The translations under genes and the position numbers were made by a program. The notes under the pieces are model-generated. The model was not told the origin of the DNA. It made no database searches and saw nothing but the letters and a program-made list of their open reading frames with translations. A DNA stretch of 64,000 nt from Qipengyuania_C sp046254955 (lineage in GTDB: Bacteria > Pseudomonadota > Alphaproteobacteria > Sphingomonadales > Sphingomonadaceae): assembly GCF_046254955.1 (NCBI RefSeq), contig NZ_JBJXRG010000002.1, positions 434,001-498,000 on the forward strand. Direction: 5' to 3'. Of this stretch, positions 24,452-32,394 are shown in pieces. Position 1 is the stretch's first letter, and every line of letters starts with the position of its first letter.

Positions 24452-25747
24452 CTAGTTATCCGCCTTATCGAGTTCTTCATTGAGCCTCAGCGAGCAGCGC
24501 CAGAAGAAAAACGCCGGGATGAACCCGAGGAATGCCGCTCCGTAGAGTACGTAGCGCACGCTTTCCTCCCCGTAAGCCGGGTACAAAAGGTCCGAAAGCA
24601 TGCCGAAAAATAGCGGCCCCAGGCCCAGTCCGATCAGATTCTGGAAAAACAGGATCGTCGCCGAAGCAATGGCCCGCGTGCGCAAAGGCACCAGGCCCTG
24701 TGCTGCGGAATACGTCGGTCCATAATAGAACGAGTTGAACAACGTCGGCAGGAACAGCAGGAATAGCGCAAACATCCAGTTGTTTGCCTGGTACGCGAAG
24801 AAAGCGAACGGCACGGCCAATGCCATCCCGATAGCCGGCGCTGTCAGAACGTGGCGACGGTTCTCTGCGCCAAACCGGTCGGCGAGATAGCCGCCGAGGA
24901 ATGTCCCGAGAATACCTGCAACACCGTTGATAATTCCGAACCACAGTCCGGTCTCGCCTGGGGTCAACTCGTGCGTGCGCTGAAAGAAAATCGTGGTCCA
25001 GGTCGTCTTGCCATAGGCCAGGAACGAAGCCGAAGATCCGGCGACAACCAACAGCACAAAGGCCTTTGAACTCATGACCGACCTGATCGCTTCCCAAAAC
25101 GGCATTTGTTCCGTGTGCGACGATGAACTCGCTGACTGCATCATGCCGCTGGTACGCGGATCCTTCAGGAAGAACACGACGACAAGCGCCATGAGGATAC
25201 CGGGCACGCCAACGATCACAAAGGCTTCGCGCCAGCCAACCAAATCGGCCAGCGTGCCGCCGATCACCAGACCCAGTACCGTCCCGATAGGGATGCCAAG
25301 CGCATAGAATGCGAGCGCCGAACTGCGCCTCTTGGGTTCGACCATGTCAGCAATCAGCGAATGTGCCGGCGGTGTGCAGCCAGCCTCGCCCACGCCAACG
25401 CCGATACGGGCTATCAGCAACTGGATGAAATTCTGCGCGAGCCCGCATAGCGCCGTCATCGCGGACCAGGTCGCCAGGGCAATACCGATGAGGCGTGGCC
25501 GGTTTGTCGTCGGGCGATCCGAGTAGCGCGCAATCGGCAAGCCCAGCACCGTATAGAAGAGGGCAAAGGCCAGGCCTGTCATCAACCCGATCTGCGTATC
25601 GGAGAGCCCCAGATCACGCCGGATCGGTTCGGCGAGGATATTGACGATCTGCCGATCGATAAAATTGAAGATGTAGACTATCAGGAGGATCCACAGCGTC
25701 ACCCTGACCGAGCGCTGCGTTGTCGCGGCCTGCGCCGTTGATGCCAT
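24452..25747 (-). CDS. MFS transporter, spinster-like
   Basis: A 431-aa, 12-helix major facilitator carrier of the inner membrane. The first helix with YIFNFIDRQIVNILAEPIRRD and the following GLMTGLAFALFYTVLGLPIAR (motif A region, residues about 55-85) are typical of the spinster-like group abundant in sphingomonads. The substrate is unknown. A perfect 23-bp palindrome lies 18 bp upstream of the ATG (25765-25787), so a TetR-type or similar dimeric regulator probably controls it; no such regulator gene is nearby. Confidence 0.88.
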   Translation of the reverse strand: MASTAQAATTQRSVRVTLWILLIVYIFNFIDRQIVNILAEPIRRDLGLSDTQIGLMTGLAFALFYTVLGLPIARYSDRPTTNRPRLIGIALATWSAMTALCGLAQNFIQLLIARIGVGVGEAGCTPPAHSLIADMVEPKRRSSALAFYALGIPIGTVLGLVIGGTLADLVGWREAFVIVGVPGILMALVVVFFLKDPRTSGMMQSASSSSHTEQMPFWEAIRSVMSSKAFVLLVVAGSSASFLAYGKTTWTTIFFQRTHELTPGETGLWFGIINGVAGILGTFLGGYLADRFGAENRRHVLTAPAIGMALAVPFAFFAYQANNWMFALFLLFLPTLFNSFYYGPTYSAAQGLVPLRTRAIASATILFFQNLIGLGLGPLFFGMLSDLLYPAYGEESVRYVLYGAAFLGFIPAFFFWRCSLRLNEELDKADN

Positions 25748-25764
25748 GAACCGTTCCCTCTCCC

Positions 25765-25787
25765 AAGCGACTGAATTTCAGTCGCTT
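25765..25787 (-). promoter_or_regulatory. Perfect 23-bp palindromic operator upstream of the MFS gene
   Basis: AAGCGACTGAA (25765-25775), a central T, then TTCAGTCGCTT (25777-25787): 11-bp arms with no mismatch. It lies between a TTGACC box (minus strand, about 25825-25820) and the MFS start at 25747. Size and symmetry fit a TetR- or MarR-class operator; the regulator is not in the window. Confidence 0.7.
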
Positions 25788-25835
25788 CCGGAAAACAACG
25801 TCACCTAGATACAGGTGCGGGTCAACACATGATTG

Positions 25836-27038
25836 TCAGTAGAGGAGGTGTGAAGCGATGGATTCGCGCCACAACGCTTCGTCAGCACTTGCTATCCGAT
25901 CAAGGTACGCTGGCTCCGATTCCGCATCGTCAACCCATTCGCGCAGCGATGGGCCTCCATTGATCACGTCGATTGCGAGCCGGTCGAGCTCATACTCATA
26001 TGGAAAATCGCGCCACAGGTCATAATCGGGATAGAGATTTCGGATAGCCTTGAAGGCCAACGCCTGCAGCCGCCAAGGCCGAAATGTGTCGTGCTGGTAT
26101 GAACGACCTTCGGCGTGGATCATCAATGCGTTGCAAAGCGAACCTGCGTGTTTGTGGAAAGTTGGCTCGAAGAAGCATTCGCGGATAGCACAACCTTCGA
26201 GCCATTCCGGTGCCAGCCTGCGCATCTCTGCAAGCACTGCCTTCGCATCCACATCCGGCGCGCCGAACAGCACCTCGAGCGGGCGGGTCGTCCCCCTGCC
26301 CTCGCTCAGCGTCGCGCCTTCGATCATCACCGTCCCGGCGTAGGCGCGCGCCATGTTCACATTGGCGGCATTGGGAGAGGGATTGATCCAGATGCGGCTG
26401 TCCGGCCAGCCATGACCGGGCCCGTCAGGCTGCCAGCCAGCCATCTCGACAACGCGATAATCCACCTCGAGGCCGAAGTGCGCGATGAACCAGTGCCCCA
26501 TCTCGCCCATAGTCAGCCCGTGGCGCATCGGCATCGGAGCGGCGCCGACGAAGCTTTCCTGCCCCGGGACGAGCAACGTACCTTCGACTGGCCGGCCTGC
26601 CGGGTTCGGGCGATCCAGCACCCACACCGACTTCCCAGCCTTCGAAGCCTCTTCCAGCAGGTAGAGCAGTGTCGTCACGAAGGTGTATATCCGGCAGCCG
26701 AGGTCCTGCAGGTCGAACAGGAACACGTCCGCGCTCGACATCATCTGACCCGAAGGGCGACGCACTTCGCCATAGAGCGAGAACACGGGAATGCCGTATT
26801 GCGGATCGGTCTCGTCCGCCGTTTCGACCATATTATCTTGCTTGTCGCCCTTGAGGCCGTGCTGCGGACCGAATGCGCTCGTCACGTTGACGCCTGCATC
26901 GATCAAAGCATCAAGACTGTGCCTGAGGTCTTCGGTCACGCTCGCCGGATGCGCGACCAGGGCAACGCGCTTGCCTTCAAGCGGCGCGCGCAGCGAAGGA
27001 TCAGCCACCAGTCTGTCGATGCCGAATTGCACGCTCAT
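25836..27038 (-). CDS. DUF1343 family protein, NamZ-type exo-beta-N-acetylmuramidase
   Basis: A 400-aa protein of the family whose characterised member NamZ removes terminal N-acetylmuramic acid from peptidoglycan fragments (GH171). Motifs seen: VALVAHPASVTEDLRHSLDAL, SAFGPQHGLKGDKQDN (about residues 50-65), DLQDLGCRIYTFVTTL, VWVLDRPNPAGRPVEGTLL and MRHGLTMGEMGHWF. No signal peptide is visible from ATG 27038 (MSVQFGIDR), so it appears cytosolic, suited to muropeptide recycling. The upstream frame extension is less likely because this ATG overlaps the preceding stop by 4 bp (ATGA). Confidence 0.88.
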   Translation of the reverse strand: MSVQFGIDRLVADPSLRAPLEGKRVALVAHPASVTEDLRHSLDALIDAGVNVTSAFGPQHGLKGDKQDNMVETADETDPQYGIPVFSLYGEVRRPSGQMMSSADVFLFDLQDLGCRIYTFVTTLLYLLEEASKAGKSVWVLDRPNPAGRPVEGTLLVPGQESFVGAAPMPMRHGLTMGEMGHWFIAHFGLEVDYRVVEMAGWQPDGPGHGWPDSRIWINPSPNAANVNMARAYAGTVMIEGATLSEGRGTTRPLEVLFGAPDVDAKAVLAEMRRLAPEWLEGCAIRECFFEPTFHKHAGSLCNALMIHAEGRSYQHDTFRPWRLQALAFKAIRNLYPDYDLWRDFPYEYELDRLAIDVINGGPSLREWVDDAESEPAYLDRIASADEALWRESIASHLLY

Positions 27039-27556
27039 GTGTTTCGCTCCACTCGCAATTGGCGACATATCTCGCTGTGAAATTCCGGTTTTCCTTCGGG
27101 GAATGCGAGCGCCCAGAACTGGATATTACCCTCGAGGTCTTCAACGATTCCATTCAGCGCCACTTGCGCCGGGTCGGGCAATTCGCTGGCGATTGCGGCT
27201 TTCAATACAAGCTGCTCTTCATCATGCGAGCAGGAGATCGCGATTTGTTCGACCGGCGCGTCGCGGCTGTTCTCGCGAAAACCGTCGAAGTCGTAGCAGG
27301 CCCATTTCGAAGACGGTGAGAGATTAAACTCGCGGTAGTAAGTGCCGCGATCCGGCTGCCAGAAGATCTCGAAGCAGGTTGTCTTCCAGAGAAAGTCCTC
27401 GCGTCTGGGCGATGCATTCTCTGGCACCTTGATTGACGCGATGTCTCCTTCCAGCCGGAATTCCGCCTCGCAGCCCGCAGATGTCGGTCTCAGCGATGCA
27501 GAAACCTTCTTGATCGGGCCGTCTGCGGATTGGGGATGGAGGACAAGCTCGTGCAT
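27035..27556 (-). CDS. DOMON-like domain protein
   Basis: A 173-aa protein annotated in alphaproteobacteria as DOMON-like. A single beta-sandwich domain is suggested: RREDFLWKTTCFEIFW (about residues 71-86), YREFNLSPSSKWACYDFDGFRE, and the end FWALAFPEGKPEFHSE. The pattern resembles carbohydrate-binding family 9/DOMON folds, which bind sugars or heme. No signal peptide is apparent. ATG 27556 (MHELVLHP) was chosen because the homologous core begins there. It overlaps the NamZ gene, so a role beside sugar recycling is possible but unproved. It is divergent from tyrS. Confidence 0.8.
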   Translation of the reverse strand: MHELVLHPQSADGPIKKVSASLRPTSAGCEAEFRLEGDIASIKVPENASPRREDFLWKTTCFEIFWQPDRGTYYREFNLSPSSKWACYDFDGFRENSRDAPVEQIAISCSHDEEQLVLKAAIASELPDPAQVALNGIVEDLEGNIQFWALAFPEGKPEFHSEICRQLRVERNT

Positions 27557-27636
27557 TGCGCCTGACCTATGGCTGTGCGCACCGCCTAGCAAGAGGCTTA
27601 CGCATCGCTGCAAGCGCTGCTAGGGGCCAGCGCGAA

Positions 27637-28842
27637 ATGAGCAACTACGAATCCGATCTCCTCCGGCTGCTTGATGAGCGCGGTCACATCCACCAGGTCA
27701 CCGACCCGGCGGGGCTTGATGCACTTGCCCAGAAAGAAGTGATCACAGCCTATGTGGGCTTCGATCCCACCGCGCCGTCGCTTCACATCGGTAACCTGGC
27801 TTCGATCATGCTGCTGCGGCGCGTGCAACAGGCGGGCCATCGCCCTATCGTGATCATGGGCGGCGGTACTGCCAAGGTCGGCGACCCTTCGGGTAAGGAC
27901 GAAGTGCGCAAGCTGCTCACCGATGAAGTGCTCGATGCCAATATCGCATCGATCAAAGGCAGCTTTGAGAAGATCCTGAGCTTCGATGATAGCGCAACCG
28001 GGGCGCTGCTGATCAACAATGACGATTGGCTGAGCGAGCTCGGCTACATCGAATTGCTGCGCGATGTCGGCAAGCATTTCACGATCAACCGGATGCTGAC
28101 CTTCGATTCGGTCAAGACTCGGCTGGAGCGCGAACAGCCGCTGACCTTCATCGAATTTAACTACATGGTGATGCAGGCATACGACTTCCTGAAGCTGGCG
28201 CGCGACTACGACTGCAAGCTCCAACTGGGCGGAAGCGATCAGTGGGGCAATATCGTCAACGGGATCGAACTGGCTCGGCGGATCGATAGCAAGGAAGTCT
28301 ACGGTGTCACCGCCCCGCTCATCACCCGCGCCGATGGCTCCAAGATGGGCAAGTCGGTCGATGGCGCCGTCTGGCTGAACGATGAACAGCTGCCCGCTTA
28401 CGACTTCTGGCAGTACTGGCGGAACACCGATGATCGCGACGTCGGCCGATTCCTGCGCCTCTTCACCGATCTGCCGCTGGACGAGATCGCGCGTCTCGAG
28501 ACGCTGGAAGGTTCGGAGATCAACCAGGCCAAGATCGTCCTCGCCAATGAAGTCACCACGCTGGTGCGCGGTGCAGACGCTGCCGCCAAGGCCGAAGCCA
28601 CGGCAGCCGAGACTTTTGCCGGGGGCGCGGGCGAGGACTTGCCGACGCTCACCCTCGAAGACGGAATGACCGTCATGGGCGCGCTCACAGCGCTGGGCTT
28701 TACCCAATCCAACGGCGAGGCGAAGCGCAAGGTCGCCGAAGGTGCGGTGAAGCTGGACGGCGCAGCGGTCACCGATCCTTCGCAGATCGCCGCACCGGGA
28801 CGACTCAGCCTGGGCAAGAAGCGGCACGCGATCCTCAGCTGA
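27637..28842 (+). CDS. tyrS: Tyrosyl-tRNA synthetase
   Basis: Class Ic aminoacyl-tRNA synthetase charging tRNA-Tyr. It is 401 aa from ATG 27637; the open frame upstream is only non-coding overlap. The HIGH motif is HIGN (residues 50-53), the KMSKS-like loop is KMGKS (about 229-233), and the tyrosine-binding residues lie in YVGFDPTAPS and NYMVMQAYDF. The C-terminal S4 RNA-binding domain covers about residues 335-401 (FTQSNGEAKRKVAEGAVKLDG). Confidence 0.97.
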   Translation: MSNYESDLLRLLDERGHIHQVTDPAGLDALAQKEVITAYVGFDPTAPSLHIGNLASIMLLRRVQQAGHRPIVIMGGGTAKVGDPSGKDEVRKLLTDEVLDANIASIKGSFEKILSFDDSATGALLINNDDWLSELGYIELLRDVGKHFTINRMLTFDSVKTRLEREQPLTFIEFNYMVMQAYDFLKLARDYDCKLQLGGSDQWGNIVNGIELARRIDSKEVYGVTAPLITRADGSKMGKSVDGAVWLNDEQLPAYDFWQYWRNTDDRDVGRFLRLFTDLPLDEIARLETLEGSEINQAKIVLANEVTTLVRGADAAAKAEATAAETFAGGAGEDLPTLTLEDGMTVMGALTALGFTQSNGEAKRKVAEGAVKLDGAAVTDPSQIAAPGRLSLGKKRHAILS

Positions 28843-28910
28843 CAGCCTGATTTCGGCTCGAATGTGTCCTGCGCGCGCCAGGGCGCATCTTCTTACCAAT
28901 CCGTAACCTT

Positions 28911-28926
28911 CGATTTTACGAAATCG
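28911..28926. repeat. Inverted repeat upstream of the PilZ gene
   Basis: CGATTT (28911-28916), TACG, AAATCG (28921-28926) is followed by GCAGGGTTTTTG. It may be a weak terminator for tyrS, helped by the GC-rich stem TGCGC/GCGCA at 28870-28887, or a protein-binding dyad for the PilZ gene. Which one cannot be decided from sequence. Confidence 0.35.
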
Positions 28927-28991
28927 CAGGGTTTTTGATGCATTGATAGCCTTCCCAACGAGGTGAGAAGCCCAAATAGGAAGGTTCGCAA

Positions 28992-29330
28992 GTGTCAGCT
29001 GGAGCACAACTCAGCGTTACGGATTTACGCCAAGCAGCGCGTCATCCGGTCGATTTCCCGGTCATCGCGGAGCACCGCGTGCACGGGGATGTTCGCCTGC
29101 ACATCGCGAATATCTCCGCGCAGGGCTTCATGGTCGATGGGTCTCCCAAGCTATCGCGCGGCGATCGGGTCCTGATTCGCCTTCCTGAAGTTGGCCGCAT
29201 CGAAGCCTATGTTATCTGGGTTCGCGACGAACGCGCCGGTCTGCAGTTCGAACGCATTATTCGCATGGATGACTTTATCGCGATGATCGATACCCTGCAG
29301 CCCAATCCCAGGCTTCGTCGCAGCCGCTAA
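28992..29330 (+). CDS. PilZ domain protein, probable c-di-GMP receptor
   Basis: A 112-aa single-domain protein. Both c-di-GMP-binding motifs are intact: RxxxR as R-Q-A-A-R (Arg13, Arg17) and (D/N)xSxxG as N-I-S-A-Q-G (Asn40-Gly45). It should therefore bind the second messenger and act on motility, envelope or surface traits through an unknown partner. The start is GTG 28992 with GGAAGG upstream. It stands alone after tyrS. Another c-di-GMP-related gene, an EAL protein, is at the right end of the window. Confidence 0.88.
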   Translation: MSAGAQLSVTDLRQAARHPVDFPVIAEHRVHGDVRLHIANISAQGFMVDGSPKLSRGDRVLIRLPEVGRIEAYVIWVRDERAGLQFERIIRMDDFIAMIDTLQPNPRLRRSR

Positions 29331-29433
29331 CAGCGCCCTGAAATAGCGCCCTGAGCTGCGGCTAAAGCTGCAGCAGTTTCCGATACAGTTTTAGTGGGTT
29401 CACACTCGACTTGTGCGCTGCCATTGCAGGCGC

Positions 29434-30738
29434 GTGAACGACACTTCTCCTGACCAGCAATCACCGCTGAGAATCCCGAACTTCCGGGCATACTGGATTT
29501 CGCGGCTTTCGATGACCCTGGGTCAATACGCGATGATGCTGATCATCGGATGGCAGACCTACAATATTGCCCGCGAAGGCGGGATGAGCGTGGCGGAAGC
29601 TTCGGGGCAGCTGGCGATCATCGGCCTCCTGCAATTTGCACCGCTTTTCGCGCTCACACCTTTTTCCGGGCTTGCCGCCGATCGTTTCAATCGCCGGATG
29701 CTGGGTCTGCTGACCGTTGTCCTGCAACTCTTCTGTGCAGTTGCCCTTGCAATTTACACTTGGCACGACGCGATGACCCTTCCGGTGCTCTATGTAGTCG
29801 CGATCGTCCTCGGTATCGCGAGAGCCTTTGCCGGACCGGCATTTTCGGCGCTCGCCCCAAACTTGGTGCCCAAGGAAATCCTGCCAAACGCTATCGCACT
29901 GTCATCGATTGCATGGCAGGTCGGTATGATCGTTGGCCCCGCGATCGGCGGCTATTTCTACGTGATCGCGCCGTTCCTTCCCTATGCGGTGACAGCGGGC
30001 TTGCTCGCACTCTCCGGAGTAGCAGTAGCCATGATTGGCGCGGTTCCCCAACCGGCCCTGCGCAAGGATGTGCGCCCCATCGGCCAGATCATCGATGGCC
30101 TGAACTACGTGCGCCATAACAAGATGGTGCTTGGCGCGATCACGCTCGACCTGTTCGCGGTGTTCCTCGCAGGGGCAACAGCGCTGTTTCCGGTTTATGC
30201 CAGAGATATTCTTGAGGTCGGCGCTACCGGGCTGAGCCAGTTGGCCATGGCCCCGGCTGTCGGTGCAGCACTGACCGCGCTGTGGTTCTCGTTCCGGCCG
30301 CTCAAGACCAATGTCGGCCCCAAGATGCTGTGGTCGGTCGCGGTGTTCGGCGTTGCCACGATCGTATTCGGGATTTCCACCTCCATGCCCCTGTCGCTCG
30401 CGATGCTCTTCATCGTGGGCGCGGCCGACATGTTCTCCGTCTATATTCGCCAATCGCTCATCCAGCTGCATACGCCCGACGAGAAGCGCGGACGCGTCTC
30501 CTCGGTATCTCAGCTCACAATCTCTGCATCCAACGAGTTTGGCGATTTTTTCTCCGGTTCGCTGGCGTTCCTGATCGGCCCCGTCGCGGCCGTCGTAACG
30601 GGTGGGATTGGCGCGGTGCTCACAGTCGCGCTATGGAGCCGCGTGTTTCCCGTGCTACGCACGACCAAGACATTCGAGCCGCCCGATGAGGTGGCACTCG
30701 CAGGACACGAACCCAAGCAAGAGGACACTTCCCCATGA
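29434..30738 (+). CDS. MFS transporter
   Basis: A 434-aa carrier of the MFS_3 (enterobactin exporter EntS-like) type with 12 hydrophobic segments. Seen: FRAYWISRLSMTLGQYAMMLIIGW (helix 1), LFALTPFSGLAADRFNRRM (motif A, about residues 79-97), and the second-half GAADMFSVYIRQSLIQLHTPDEKRGRVSS. The substrate is unknown. GTG 29434 (VNDTSPDQQ) is preferred over GTG 29413; both are possible. The stop overlaps cysK by 4 bp (ATGA), giving an MFS-cysK-hydrolase operon. Confidence 0.85.
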   Translation: MNDTSPDQQSPLRIPNFRAYWISRLSMTLGQYAMMLIIGWQTYNIAREGGMSVAEASGQLAIIGLLQFAPLFALTPFSGLAADRFNRRMLGLLTVVLQLFCAVALAIYTWHDAMTLPVLYVVAIVLGIARAFAGPAFSALAPNLVPKEILPNAIALSSIAWQVGMIVGPAIGGYFYVIAPFLPYAVTAGLLALSGVAVAMIGAVPQPALRKDVRPIGQIIDGLNYVRHNKMVLGAITLDLFAVFLAGATALFPVYARDILEVGATGLSQLAMAPAVGAALTALWFSFRPLKTNVGPKMLWSVAVFGVATIVFGISTSMPLSLAMLFIVGAADMFSVYIRQSLIQLHTPDEKRGRVSSVSQLTISASNEFGDFFSGSLAFLIGPVAAVVTGGIGAVLTVALWSRVFPVLRTTKTFEPPDEVALAGHEPKQEDTSP

Positions 30739-31652
30739 AAGCCGCCAATATTCTCGAGACCATTGGCCACACCCCGCACATTCGCTTGTCGCGCATGTTT
30801 CCCGACCATGAAGTGTGGGTGAAGAGCGAGCGGGCCAACCCGGGCGGATCGATCAAGGATCGTATCGCGCTGGCGATGGTCGAAGCGGCCGAGAACGACG
30901 GCAGCCTCAAACCGGGCGGCACGATTGTCGAGCCGACCAGCGGAAACACCGGGATCGGCCTTGCGATGGTAGCAGCCGTCAAGGGCTATAAGCTGGTTCT
31001 CGTTATGCCAGAATCGATGTCGCTTGAGCGGCGGCGCCTGATGCTCGCCTATGGAGCGACCTTCGACCTCACTCCGCGCGAGAAAGGCATGAACGGCGCG
31101 CTAGAACGCGCACAGCAGATCGTCTCCGAAACCGAAAACTCGTGGATGCCGCAGCAGTTCGAAAACCCTGCCAACGTGGCAGTGCATGTGCGCACGACCT
31201 CGCAGGAGATCCTGTCCGATTTCGCCGATAGCCCAATCGATATGATGATCACGGGCGTCGGAACAGGCGGCCACCTCACCGGCTGCGCTGAAGAGCTCAA
31301 ACGCCACTGGAGCGGCATGAAAGCCTACGCGGTCGAGCCAACACTCTCGCCCGTGATTTCCGGCGGACAGCCCGGCCCGCACCCGATCCAGGGCATCGGT
31401 GCCGGGTTCATTCCGGAAAACCTACATACCCAGGCTATCGACGGTGCGATCCAGGTCGATCCGGAGGATGCCAAGGAGATGGCACGGCGCTGCGCAAAGG
31501 AAGAAGGATTGCTCGTAGGAATTTCTTCAGGCGCAACGCTTGCTGCGATTGCGCAGAAGCTTGGTGAGGCTGATTCCGGAGCGCGCGTGCTCGGCTTCAA
31601 CTACGATACCGGCGAGCGCTATCTTTCCGTTCCGGACTTCCTGCCCGAATGA
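30735..31652 (+). CDS. cysK: Cysteine synthase A (O-acetylserine sulfhydrylase)
   Basis: PLP enzyme making cysteine from O-acetylserine and sulfide. It is 305 aa. The PLP lysine lies in NPGGSIKDR (about residues 35-43). The substrate loop is EPTSGNTGIGLA and the phosphate-binding loop is TGVGTGGHLTG (about 174-184). It ends GERYLSVPDFLPE, with the usual YLS(T)xLF-like tail altered. It lies in an operon between an MFS carrier and a dienelactone hydrolase, overlapping both by 4 bp. Confidence 0.93.
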   Translation: MKAANILETIGHTPHIRLSRMFPDHEVWVKSERANPGGSIKDRIALAMVEAAENDGSLKPGGTIVEPTSGNTGIGLAMVAAVKGYKLVLVMPESMSLERRRLMLAYGATFDLTPREKGMNGALERAQQIVSETENSWMPQQFENPANVAVHVRTTSQEILSDFADSPIDMMITGVGTGGHLTGCAEELKRHWSGMKAYAVEPTLSPVISGGQPGPHPIQGIGAGFIPENLHTQAIDGAIQVDPEDAKEMARRCAKEEGLLVGISSGATLAAIAQKLGEADSGARVLGFNYDTGERYLSVPDFLPE

Positions 31653-32350
31653 GCGGAGGCTTCCAGAAGGTTCAATACGCCGATGGCGAGATCGAGCTGA
31701 ACGGGTTGGCCGCTGCGCCCATGGACAAACCCCGCGCAGCCGTTGCAGTCTTCCCAACCTTCATCAATTCGACGCCCGGCGTTGAAGCCAAGGCACGAGC
31801 CTTGGTCGAGAATGGCTACGCAGTGCTGATAGGCGACTTCTACGGGCCCGATGCGCCGTCGACGCCAGATGAAGCCTTCAGGGCAATGGGCGAGTTGCGT
31901 GCCGCGCCAGAAGCCTTTCGCCTGCGGCTTCGCGCGACCATCGACCAACTGGCCCATATGTATCCTGAGCTGCCGCAGCTTGCGATCGGGTTCTGCCTCG
32001 GCGGGATGGGTGTGCTGGAGATGGCGCGTGACGGCGCGGACTTGCTCGCGGTCGCGAGCTTCCACGGCATCCTGGAAACCGACCTCCCGGCAGACGCGCC
32101 GATCAAGCCGCGCATGCTGGTGTGCCATGGCGATGCCGACTCGCTCGTCCCGCGAAGCCAGGTCACAAACTTTTGGGAGGAAATGGACGCTGTCGAAGCC
32201 GACTGGCATTTTCATTCCTACCGCGGCGTGGAGCACGGTTTCACCAATCCACTGGCGCTCGATGGCAGTCCAAACCCGAATTACGACGTCAGCGCTGACC
32301 GCCAGAGCTGGGCCGCGATGCTTAACTTGTTTGATGAGGTGCTTGCCTAG
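31649..32350 (+). CDS. Dienelactone hydrolase family protein
   Basis: A 233-aa alpha/beta hydrolase. The nucleophile elbow is FCLGGMG (Cys near residue 113), as in dienelactone hydrolases that use Cys rather than Ser. The acid is in CHGDADSLVP (near 157) and the catalytic His in YRGVEHGFTNP (near 192). The natural substrate is unknown; many such proteins are general esterases. It overlaps cysK by 4 bp and ends the operon. Confidence 0.88.
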   Translation: MSGGFQKVQYADGEIELNGLAAAPMDKPRAAVAVFPTFINSTPGVEAKARALVENGYAVLIGDFYGPDAPSTPDEAFRAMGELRAAPEAFRLRLRATIDQLAHMYPELPQLAIGFCLGGMGVLEMARDGADLLAVASFHGILETDLPADAPIKPRMLVCHGDADSLVPRSQVTNFWEEMDAVEADWHFHSYRGVEHGFTNPLALDGSPNPNYDVSADRQSWAAMLNLFDEVLA

Positions 32351-32394
32351 GGTATCGAAGTCAGAGGGATAACGGATTTGGTGGGGGCAAGGCG

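Noticed and set aside
27598..29007. Minus-strand ORF (469 codons) opposite tyrS
   Set aside because: Fully antisense to tyrS, no motif, no RBS.
29333..29358. Tandem GCGCCCTGA copies after the PilZ gene
   Set aside because: Only two 9-bp copies; too short to call a repeat array or CRISPR.
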